Assembly: GCA_032207245.1 (NCBI GenBank)
Contig: CM063506.1
Coordinates: 20,118,675-20,182,674, forward strand
Origin: Pardosa pseudoannulata
Lineage: Eukaryota; Arthropoda; Arachnida; Araneae; Lycosidae
Reading direction: 5' to 3'
DNA: 64,000 nt
The position numbers were made by a program, and so were the translations under genes. The notes beneath the pieces were generated by a model that saw nothing but the letters and a program-made list of their open reading frames with translations, searched no databases and had not been told where the DNA came from. Shown here one piece after another: positions 54,663 through 64,000 of the stretch. Position 1 is the first letter of the stretch. Every line of letters starts with the position of its first letter.

Positions 54663-54890
54663 TTACTGTGAAAGGACACCATGCATGCAAATGTAACCTG
54701 GGAAGAAGAAAGAGAACAAATCGTAATCAAATCTGCGTTACAGGGCATAAAGAGCGGTGATTAAGGCTTCTCTTTGACAAGCGGATTGGTCTAAGTAATT
54801 TTGAAGCTTGACCACCATGGTCTCCCGATATGGGGTGTCTTGATTTCTTTTTACGGGATCCACTAAAGTGTATGGTTGAGAATTTGGCCC

Positions 54891-55037
54891 TTACTCTGGA
54901 GGTTGCGGTTCTGTTCGAACCTTAGTTGTAAAGTCACTTTGATGTCAGCATGCTGACCTTTTGCCAGCAAACGATCAAGCTGACTTCAAAGTGACGTCGC
55001 AACGAACGTTCGAACTGACTCGCAATATCCAGAGTAA
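54891..55037 (+). mobile_element. Foldback MITE (147 bp)
   Basis: The left arm TTACTCTGGAGGTTGCGG ... GTCACTTTGATGTCAGC and the right arm read backwards (TTACTCTGGATATTGCGAG ... GTCACTTTGAAGTCAGC) pair over about 65 bp. Such a DNA folds into one long hairpin. Part of the minus-strand open frame 54934-55194 overlaps it and is not considered a gene. Confidence 0.75.
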
Positions 55038-55259
55038 GCCTCTTTAACATTCTCCCTGACAGTGGAAATGATTTAACCACAAAACTAACTGTTAGATCCT
55101 CTCCACTGTCAAGGAAACAATCCAACCACAAGATTTTCGAAGAATTCGCGATATTCCTAAAATATTCCGGAGCGTTCGCTAATCCCTCCTTCAACGTTGT
55201 TTCTGTTGTCGCCGTTGGCAGTCGCTCTCTTGAGTCAATTAATGTAAATTATCCATTAA

Positions 55260-55891
<632 letters not shown>

Positions 55892-55899
55892 TTAAAAGT

Positions 55900-56720
55900 T
55901 GCTTTTCTAAAGTATACTTTTTGCTATAGTACCATACTTTTTTGTTTCTGGTCGTATCGTTGATCTTACTATGTTACACCCTATAACACATTTTCATTTC
56001 ATTTTATATTAGGCAATCTTTGTTGAAAATTGTTCTCACAGGTATGAGCTATTAAAATCCCCATTTTTTAAATCAACCTTTTATATATATGCTGCCTTTT
56101 ACCTTTTATTTTATGCTGTTTATGAATGAAACGCTGCCATTATAAATTCATGAAATTAGTTTTTTGCCTTCTCTCTGCCTATTATTTTCGAATTTTCAGA
56201 CTTACAACATCATTTTTGGTGCCAGAAATCTAGTTGGAGAACGAAGTACAAATTTGACCCAAATACGGTGTTAATCATGTATTTCATAGTCGTTCGTAAT
56301 CTGATTTAAGCAGTAAGTATTCGTTTAATTAACGTTCATAGGGCAAAACATTGAACGTAACAGTCCAAACCAATCATTCTTATCATTATAATGGTGAACT
56401 TGGCAAATAAATGAATATTTCGTCTATATTATGCAATTAAGTAGTTCAACTTTTCCGGTATTCTAACAACAGGGTCGAAAGAGTTAAAGTACTTAATATT
56501 AAAATAATTATGTAATTACATCAATTACTTACATAATGCAAAGTACCACTTTGCCTGGCAAAAAATTTTTTTTTATTAATTTCCAGGTGCAATAAATATT
56601 AGTAATGTCATGGCATTTTTATATTTTCTAAGTCATCTTGAAACCTCATGGTAGTATTTGTCACGACTTCCTAGTTTCGTTCCAGTAATCCTCGTTAATA
56701 TTTTGCTAGTGAGTTCTTCT
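55900..56720. other. AT-rich DNA with a SINE trace
   Basis: A degenerate SINE tail is suggested at about 56285-56372 (GTCGTTCGTAATCTGATTTAA ... CGTAACAGTCCAAACCAA). Nothing else identified. Confidence 0.35.
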
Positions 56721-56726
56721 ATCACG

Positions 56727-57574
56727 CAGGGTGTCACATAAATGTTGCGAGCACATCATGAACATGAAGAATTACAAAGAAACCCATGGGTGAAAACGTC
56801 AGGGGTAAGTGGTAGCAGAGGTCGAATATGGAAAGAAAACACGAGAGTGATTTGTTTGAAACATTTATTGGACATAATAAATAGAAATTGTGTACGACAT
56901 GAATACAGCTCGAATGTTACAATAGATGTTTAAAGTTTTCACCACCAGACTCTAAACAAGCCTAACACCGACAGATCATTGAGTGCCGGACATGGTCGAA
57001 CTTACCGGGAGTTTCTTTGATTTTAGCAGCTGCTCAGATGAGTCTAAAGTGGAAAAAAGACCATAAAACTCATCTACCACTTTTTATATACAAGATATTT
57101 ACATCAGCGGCAGCAAAACAACCTAGCCACTTCTAACCGCCGCTCTACCAGCGGTTGGTGCTAGGTATTTATACCCGTCGGGAAAGTCCCTTTCGTCTTC
57201 TTCGCTCCTAAAATTTGCATTTCCCACAGGATGAAATTTGCATATCACAGAGCAGAAGATGCGACCATGGTGAAAGTGGTTTTCTATTGAAGAGTGACGC
57301 CACAAGTCTACTATGAGATCTACCTCAGACTCAACAAGATCGTAATACGCGATACATTTGATTGCTCCATACAAAAAAGAAATCAAGTCTCGGTAAATTC
57401 GGTGCCCAGGGAACCTGTTCAAATTAATCTCACTCTTGTTTCGTTTTCTATCTTCGACCTCTGCTACAACTTGCCGCCCTTCACGTTTCCGTCCATGGGT
57501 TCCTATATAATTCTTTACCCTTATGATGCTCTATCTCCCTTAGAAGTTTGTTGCAACATTTTCAGAAAACCCTG
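56727..57574. mobile_element. DNA-transposon-like element of unknown class
   Basis: 848 bp with imperfect inverted ends CAGGGTGTCACATAAATGTT and, from the right, CAGGGTTTTCTGAAAATGTT, continuing GC.A (about 18 of 27 identical). No clear target duplication. The inside is GC-richer with a TATAAAT box on the minus strand near 57166 and an exon-like stretch at 57043-57006 (acceptor TTCCACTTTAG, donor GTAAGTTC), but no recognised protein. Confidence 0.45.
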
Positions 57575-57596
57575 TATATAAATAATATATTGTAGG

Positions 57597-58795
57597 CATT
57601 GGCGTGCGGTAGGTTTTCATGCAGGGTGTGCAGAGAACATGGATTTTCCAATAAATCTTTAATTATTGAGACATTTGAGTTCTTCATTCTGAAACTTGTT
57701 ATTCATTATGAATATAAATTTAAAGATTACAATAAATAAAATATTTACCTACGAGTAGTCGAGTTATAACTATAAAAACAGCTAAACTTATGAGAATTCT
57801 ACTAGCACTGAAGCGAAAATCATGTCTTTTGTTGTTTGGTATCATATCGGCATCGAAAAAGCAACGCTTCGGGCTTCTACGAAAAACTTATATGTTCAGT
57901 AAACGTAGCACCGCATAGCGCCCGCCGCTGCGGTGTCTCATCCGGATGCTCATGGGTGCAGACGAACGGAACGTCTATCCCACATGCAGAGGATTTCACT
58001 GCACGCTGGCACAATAGAGCTAACTGCTTCTTGTTCGCTCAGTGGATTAAATTATATTAATTAATTGTTTTTAACATTTGAAAATCATATATTCTGCGAA
58101 AAACATCTTGACAATTTTTAAAAACAAAACCAGGGATATGGTGTTACATAATATAACTTATATACTGTCCGTAAGACACAATGAATGGTAAAATTTGGAC
58201 TGTTCTGTTAAAATTCGTTTCTTGAAAAGAAAACAACATTGCTTTTCAGCTAATTATTTCAATAAATACAATACATCACCGAAATTAATTTACCACACTA
58301 AAACATTTCACTTTATATTGATGAAATACCTCTTTTATATTTCCATGAAAACAAAATCTTACAATATATAAATTTAAACATTAACCTTCTGCAAAATCGT
58401 ATGGCTAGTTAATCAGTTAAAAAAAAAAAGTCCCCGCTGTAATACAATGTTTAATAAACCGTACCTTCGGATGATTCTGAATGTCAAGTGCAGGAAAAAT
58501 GGGTGCACTCGCTTTAGTGCCATAGTATGCTGTTCTTCTCCAGTAGCCCATACATATAAAGCGAATTTAGTGCGCAGTGCGTACACATCAGAACTTCCTA
58601 TGCTCGTTTGCTAGCTACGTGGTGCAGCACCTAGTACCGCACGCACTGTGGGAATACAAGCAAGCAAATCAACATAATATTTGAATATATTATATACCAT
58701 ATAGAGATAGGTAGACACAGGTGCAGAAAATTGTCTCTCATAATTTTGCCAGGGTGTGCAGTGCACACTCTGCACATATGGACCGCACGCCACTG
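57597..58795 (+). mobile_element. hAT non-autonomous element inserted in 5S spacer
   Basis: 1199 bp with ends CATTGGCGTGCGGT and, from the right, CAGTGGCGTGCGGT, followed by related GCAGGGTGTGCAG and GCAGAGTGTGCAC segments. Flanking octamers ATTGTAGG (57589-57596) and ATTGTACG (58796-58803) are a target duplication of the 5S spacer sequence AATATATTGTAGGGTTATTT seen intact in the other units. No transposase is encoded. Confidence 0.9.
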
Positions 58796-59097
58796 ATTGT
58801 ACGGTTATTTTTTTCTACGTGAAACAAAAAATCCAGACTGAAAGGGCCTATTAATGCCGATAGTTTCTGCTTGGGGTATTTATAGCTTTTTCGGGAGGCA
58901 GAGCGTTAAAGCTTCGTATATTGTCGCGATATCGTGAAAAGAGGTATTCGAGAATAATAAATCCTACCTAATTAAATAAACATAGGTAAATCACGAGCGC
59001 GTTTTTTTTTTTAAATTAGAGGTGAAATAGTAGCCACTTACACGATAAAATGTGATCTTTTCTGTTTTCTTTTTTTTCTTGTAGGAAAAAAAGAAAT

Positions 59098-59215
59098 GCC
59101 AGCAGCACGCAGTGTTCCCAGGTGGTCACCCTCCCAAGTACTGACCGCGCCCGATGCTGCTTGACTTCGGTGATCGGACGAGAACCGGTATTTTCAGCAT
59201 GGTATGGCCGTTGAC
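59098..59215 (-). rRNA. 5S rRNA, copy 1 (array-edge copy, variant)
   Basis: 118 bp, transcribed leftwards from 59215 (GTCAACGGCCATACC). Internal promoter elements are present: box A AAGCAGCATCGGGC and box C region GGTGACCACCTGGGAACAC. A T-run terminator (TTTCTTTTTTT) follows. It differs from copies 2-4 at the 3' end (CTGCTGGC instead of CTGTTGGC, and ACTGCG instead of ACCGCG). The first change puts an A-C mismatch in the terminal stem, so it may be a less functional edge copy. Confidence 0.9.
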
Positions 59216-59753
59216 GTTCGTAAGCTGGTTTATTTATCTTTTGAGCTATTCTTTTGTTAGTTTTAAATCCTTACTACTCTCGATAACATTTTACTATAAG
59301 GTATTATTATTATTTTTTTTTATTATAACCGTTGAACTATATTGGAAGTATGAGGGGGGATGCTGACGACAAGTTTAAGAAAATGATTGGAGGAGCTCAG
59401 GATTCAAAAAGAAAAAAAAAACTATAAATACAGTTCGATTAATCGTCCCCGCACACTTTTCGAAATAATATATTGTAGGGTTATTTTTTTTACGTGAAAT
59501 AAAAAATCCAGACTGAAAGGACCTATTAATGCCGATCATTTCTGCCTGGGGTATTTATAGCTTTTTCGAGAGGCAGAGAGTTAAAGCTTCGTATATTGTC
59601 GCAATATCGTGAAAAGAGGTATTTGAGAATAATAAACCCTACCTAATTAAATATAGGTTTTTTTTAAAAATTAGAGATGAAATAGTAGCAACTTACAAGA
59701 CAAAATGTGATCTTTTTTGTTTCCTTTTTCGTGTAGGAAGGAAAAAAAGAAAT

Positions 59754-59871
59754 GCCAACAGCACGCGGTGTTCCCAGGTGGTCACCCTCCCAAGTACTGA
59801 CCGCGCCCGATGCTGCTTGACTTCGGTGATCGGACGAGAACCGGTATTTTCAGCATGGTATGGCCGTTGAC
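59754..59871 (-). rRNA. 5S rRNA, copy 2
   Basis: 118 bp. The ends GTCAACGG and CTGTTGGC pair as 5S helix I with wobbles. Internal box A, intermediate element and box C are intact, and a T-run terminator is present. Upstream on the minus strand an AT-rich GATAAATAAA lies about 23-14 bp before the start, in the place where arthropod 5S genes often have a TATA-like element. Pol III transcribes this RNA for the large ribosomal subunit. Confidence 0.95.
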
Positions 59872-60411
59872 GTTCGTAAGTTGGTTTATTTATCTTTTGA
59901 GCTATTCTTTTGTTAGTTTTAAATCCTTACTACTCTCGATAACATTTTACTATAAGGTATTATTATTATTTTTTTTTATTATAACCGTTGAACTATATTG
60001 GAAGTATGAGGGGGGATGCTGACGACAAGTTTAAGAAAATGATTGGAGGAGCTCAGGATTCAAAAAGAAAAAAAAAAACTATAAATACAGTTCGATTAAT
60101 CGTCCCCGCACACTTTTCGAAATAATATATTGTAGGGTTATTTTTTTTTACGTGAAATAAAAAATCCAGACTGAAAGGACCTATTAATGCCGATCATTTC
60201 TGCCTGGGGTATTTATAGCTTTTTCGAGAGGCAGAGAGTTAAAGCTTCGTATATTGTCGCAATATCGTGAAAAGAGGTATTTGAGAATAATAAACCCTAC
60301 CTAATTAAATATAGGTTTTTTTTAAAAATTAGAGATGAAATAGTAGCAACTTACAAGACAAAATGTGATCTTTTTTGTTTCCTTTTTCGTGTAGGAAGGA
60401 AAAAAAGAAAT

Positions 60412-60529
60412 GCCAACAGCACGCGGTGTTCCCAGGTGGTCACCCTCCCAAGTACTGACCGCGCCCGATGCTGCTTGACTTCGGTGATCGGACGAGAACC
60501 GGTATTTTCAGCATGGTATGGCCGTTGAC
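60412..60529 (-). rRNA. 5S rRNA, copy 3
   Basis: Gene sequence identical to copy 2 over 118 bp. Unit offset 658 bp. Confidence 0.95.
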
Positions 60530-61071
60530 GTTCGTAAGTTGGTTTATTTATCTTTTGAGCTATTCTTTTGTTAGTTTTAAATCCTTACTACTCTCGATAA
60601 CATTTTACTATAAGGTATTATTATTATTTTTTTTTATTATAACCGTTGAACTATATTGGAAGTATGAGGGGGGATGCTGACGACAAGTTTAAGAAAATGA
60701 TTGGAGGAGCTCAGGATCTTAAAAGAAAAAAAAAAAACTATAAATACAGTTCGATTAATCGTCCCCGCACACTTTTCGAAATAATATATTGTAGGGTTAT
60801 TTTTTTTTACGTGAAATAAAAAATCCAGACTGAAAGGACCTATTAATGCCGATCATTTCTGCCTGGGGTATTTATAGCTTTTTCGAGAGGCAGAGAGTTA
60901 AAGCTTCGTATATTGTCGCAATATCGTGAAAAGAGGTATTTGAGAATAATAAACCCTACCTAATTAAATATAGGTTTTTTTTTAAAAATTAGAGATGAAA
61001 TAGTAGCAACTTACAAGATAAAATGTGATCTTTTTTGTTTCCTTTTTCGTGTAGGAAGGAAAAAAAGAAAT

Positions 61072-61189
61072 GCCAACAGCACGCGGTGTTCCCAGGTGGT
61101 CACCCTCCCAAGTACTGACCGCGCCCGATGCTGCTTGACTTCGGTGATCGGACGAGAACCGGTATTTTCAGCATGGTATGGCCGTTGAC
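61072..61189 (-). rRNA. 5S rRNA, copy 4
   Basis: Gene sequence identical to copies 2 and 3. Unit offset 660 bp. It is the upstream-most gene in the direction of transcription, with the array broken in the spacer at 61573. Confidence 0.95.
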
Positions 61190-61579
61190 GTTCGTAAGCT
61201 GGTTTATTTATCTTTTGAGCTATTCTTTTGTTAGTTTTAAATCCTTACTACTCTCGATAACATTTTACTATAAGGTATTATTATTATTTTTTTTTATTAT
61301 AACCGTTGAACTATATTGGAAGTATGAGGGGGGATGCTGACGACAAGTTTAAGAAAATGATTGGAGGAGCTCAGGATTCAAAAAGAAAAAAAAAACTATA
61401 AATACAGTTCGATTAATCGTCCCCGCACACTTTTCGAAATAATATATTGTAGGGTTATTTTTTTTTACGTGAAATAAAAAATCCAGACTGAAAGGACCTA
61501 TTAATGCCGATCATTTCTGCCTGGGGTATTTATAGCTTTTTCGAGAGGCAGAGAGTTAAAGCTTCGTATATTGAAGAAA

Positions 61580-62490
61580 TTTATATTAGTGTCATTTAAA
61601 GGGTTAAGGAGTGATATTAAATCTAAGGAAACAAATTATAAGCTACAATCCAGTAAGTTATATCAATATTTTCAGACATCTACTGAACTTCAGAGCATTC
61701 TGTAAGTCGTAAATGATTCTGCTCCATATTGAGTAGAAATCCGCTGTTCTAAATTTAATCTAGGGTTCCACGTTTCACCGATGAACACGACAGCCTTCGT
61801 ATTCGAAATCGCTATTTATTTCCCAAATCATGAATATTCGATGTCGTCTTTATTCAGAAGGGAAAAGAATTTGCGGAGGAGAAGAAATGACTTGCGTCAC
61901 GGAGGGGAGGAAAAGTTCCAATGACTGCACGACTCGAAATCATCGGAATTGAATTCAGAAAATTTTCCATTGCCACGAAGAACCACAAAACGGATGAAAG
62001 ACAAGTTTTATTATTTTATTTGGAGCTTTTTGCTTCTCAGAGTCTCCTCTGCAGTTTTTAATTTAAGTACTAAAAATAGTTTAAAATATTTTTTTGGCAA
62101 ACTTTCGCCTTCAAATTTGACACATACCTTTAGGCCTTCTCTCCGGCTTCAAATTTAATTGAGTTACTAATAACAGGTGGTAGCTCGAGATAGAAAAGTT
62201 ATTGATGTCTCAGATTTGTTTAAGAAGTGAATACAGAAAGAAAAATTTGTGTTTGCGTTTGATTTTTATTTCTTTACTACTAATACAGTTTTAAAACACC
62301 GTTTGTAAGAATGTAAAATTTTGATGCAAGTATAAAATTTGACATCAAAGTAGACCATACGTTTTATTTTTTTCTGTTTTGTTATAAATTTCAACCCTCC
62401 CCCCGTTTAAATCAATTTCATCGTGCTGAGCAAATTTTCCAGTTTTTCATTACGTATAAACATATACTTAAATCAAAATAAAATGGCATG
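61580..62490. other. DNA right of the 5S array, nothing identified
   Basis: AT-rich; the frame at 61949-62158 is not recognised. Confidence 0.3.
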
Positions 62491-62499
62491 GATTCGCAT

Positions 62500-62650
62500 G
62501 GCAACAGGATTATATGGACCTAGTCTTTCAATCCTGAAATCTCTTTCAGTGAACATGAACATCAATGAGCAAGTAAAAAAGCTAAATAGGAAATGAAGGA
62601 TAGTTAATGAAGGATTTGTTAGTTCGTGACACAAAATAACTAGTTAAGAG
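62500..62650. repeat. Diverged repeat shared with 42990-43270
   Basis: See 42990-43270; shared ATATGGACC and following blocks. Class unknown. Confidence 0.4.
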
Positions 62651-62699
62651 AAAGCTCAGAGTCAGCAAGATATTTTTGCAGCCGGAGATATCGTTTACG

Positions 62700-62870
62700 A
62701 TTTGGAGAGCAACAATCTACTGTTTTGCTCACGAAGGTTTATGAGACCAGGACCTAAAGCTTAAAGCCGATTACAAATGGCTACGAACATCCATGCCAGC
62801 ATTGGAATTCGAACCTGTGAACTCTAGTATCGAATAGCAGTGATCTACCATTTGGCCATTGTTCAGTTCT
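62700..62870 (-). mobile_element. tRNA-derived SINE (reverse)
   Basis: AATCTACTGTTTTGCTCACG, GGCTACGAACATCCATGCC, GGAATTCGAACCTGTG and TTTGGCCATTGTTC in reverse SINE order. The tail is lost. Confidence 0.7.
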
Positions 62871-63121
62871 GTTTAAGTCGGAGACTCGTTCAAGAATGAG
62901 TAGTTTAGTACTTCTGAGATCCTGGCTGTCGTAGAGACAACCAACGAGAATTGAGAATGTCGACCAGTGGTAATTTATCTAGTCGAGTATGGAAAAAAAA
63001 TTCAATTAAAAAAAAACTGTATATAAAGAAAGTAATTTAAAACAGAACGTACATCTGAAATAGTAAACATCTAAGTATGAAAATAAAATTCTATTATATA
63101 AAATTATTATTCTTCCTACAG

Positions 63122-63278
63122 CTCTATGCAGTTTCCATCGGGACATTTGGTGCGAAATCGAACATTAAAATCACTGAAACGGCAGAATAAAATCATGAGC
63201 CGTATTAGGGGAAACCATCGATATTTATCCAACGAAGTTAAGCTAAGAGGTCAGGAATTGTGGCCACCTGCAATATAA
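63122..63278 (+). CDS. Candidate terminal exon of an unknown gene
   Basis: A strong acceptor (TTATTATTCTTCCTACAG, ending 63121) precedes a frame that stays open for 51 codons to TAA at 63276-63278 (SMQFPSGHLVRNRTLKSLKR ... GQELWPPAI). The composition is basic and protein-like, unlike chance frames in this AT-rich DNA. One base precedes the first full codon, so it would join a phase-2 donor. No upstream exon was found in this window and the family is not recognised. Confidence 0.3.
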
Positions 63279-63359
63279 AAAGGTACACATGGGAAATTTA
63301 TGTAGAACCTTGGGATACATCTGGAAAAGGATTCAGATTGCTCATAGCAAATAGAAAAG

Positions 63360-63755
63360 TGTTACACATAATATTTATTATTATGGGCAAATCTTATTGG
63401 ATTCTAATAACGATCGGGCGTGAGAAGAAGAGAAGAGGATTTTCAAGAAAAAAGGAAGGGTGTTGATGACGTGAGAGAGAAGGAGAAGAAACGAGAAGGC
63501 TGAGAGTGAGGTCTCTTCTGATTCCCTGAGCCGTTCCTTGACACTCTTTTGTGAGCCCGCTATCCTGTGTCCAGAGAGTGAAGACCCAGCTCCGTTTCTG
63601 CCAAGAACGCCCCAGCGTCAAGCCCGATTCAGAAATACCGGAGCTCACCCTGTTCCTGTGTGTAATTATTACTTTAGCCAAGAACATAACCCGAGTTAGA
63701 GCCATAAGGAGATCAGTGTTATGAGTACGTATTAAATGATGCATACATTGTAACA
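63360..63755. mobile_element. Possible LTR
   Basis: Begins TGTTACACATAA and ends CATTGTAACA (7-bp inverted TGTTACA/TGTAACA), with a GC-richer middle resembling the solo LTR at 49052. The flanks AAAG and ATAA do not match, so the limits are uncertain. Confidence 0.3.
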
Positions 63756-64000
63756 ATAACATTCCACACAATTATTTTTCTTCTTTTCTTTTCATATAAT
63801 AAGTAAGAGAGAAGGTGATGATCATTTCTAATGCAGGGATAATTGCTTTTACAGCAGTAGCAGTCTACCAAGCCCTAGATACTTGTTGGTGTAAAAATAA
63901 TGTTACGTTGGCCTAGCGTTTGAGAAAGAAGAAATTAAAACTCATTAAAAAACACATGGACAAATATGTCTTGATTAAATAATTTTATATAATTAAATGC

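Larger units (their letters stand above)
57580..61573 (-). repeat. 5S rDNA tandem array (four genes plus partial unit)
   Basis: Repeat unit of 656-660 bp, each with one 5S gene and a spacer that includes AATAATATATTGTAGGG and CTTCGTATATTG. A fifth partial spacer ends at 61573. A 17-bp piece of spacer at 57580-57596, then a hAT element, precede the first unit, so the array once began at or left of 57580. The first unit is visibly more diverged than the other three, as expected at an array edge. Confidence 0.93.

Noticed and set aside
59154..61340. Four identical 70-codon plus-strand frames
   Set aside because: They start inside the complement of each 5S rRNA gene and run into the spacer; their repetition reflects the rDNA array and not a gene family.

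Overview
This is an animal nuclear genome window, AT-rich, with long introns and a very high load of transposable elements. The transposon mix (mariner, Tc1-like, pogo/Tigger-like, hAT, piggyBac-like, Harbinger-like, Helitron, tRNA-derived SINEs with CCAAA tails, LTR fragments), a MADF-BESS gene and an arthropod-like 5S rRNA sequence point to an arthropod. A chelicerate such as a spider is my best guess, but that is inference. No bacterial gene, CRISPR array or intact virus is visible.

Two host protein genes can be assembled. (1) On the + strand, three exons at 3549-3678, 23126-23264 and 28619-29009 join in phase into a 219-residue MADF-BESS protein, probably a DNA-binding transcriptional regulator. 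Its introns of about 19.4 kb and 5.4 kb hold most of the transposons in the left half. (2) On the - strand, three exons at 46053-45984, 42698-42651 and 38390-38361 join in phase 1 throughout. They begin a small secreted peptide precursor: signal peptide, Asp-rich patch, then a Ser/Thr/Ala/Pro stretch. A TATA box lies upstream. Its 3' end is unresolved; a weak candidate last exon sits at 35817-35696.

The right part (57580-61573) holds a tandem array of four 5S rRNA genes on the - strand, with a repeat unit of 656-660 bp. A non-autonomous hAT element is inserted in the spacer at the array's left edge; its target duplication matches the 5S spacer.

Layout: 1-3.2 kb hAT-like copy, mariner pseudogene and a SINE; 3.2-3.7 kb GC-rich promoter and first exon of gene 1; 4-5.8 kb an 867-bp tandem duplication carrying a SINE; 5.9-9.2 kb hAT element, SINE pieces and a repeat interleaved with microsatellites; 10.2-16.4 kb LINE remnant, nested SINEs, Tigger-like element, piggyBac-like MITE, Tc1 pseudogene; 16.4-23 kb little but repeats, a Helitron and MITEs; 23-31 kb exons 2 and 3 of gene 1 with Helitrons, a pogo-like remnant, and a perfect hairpin in the 3' UTR; 31-49 kb MITEs, Helitron, solo LTR and gene 2, with an 860-bp TA/TACA microsatellite inside its second intron; 49-57.6 kb a 635-bp solo LTR, more MITEs and SINEs; 57.6-61.6 kb the 5S array; 61.6-64 kb a SINE, one exon-like stretch and a possible LTR.

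The most notable collective feature is a cohort of eleven TTAA-flanked piggyBac-like MITEs. Several families share one layout near one end: two short palindromes 44-48 bp apart whose sequence differs by family.
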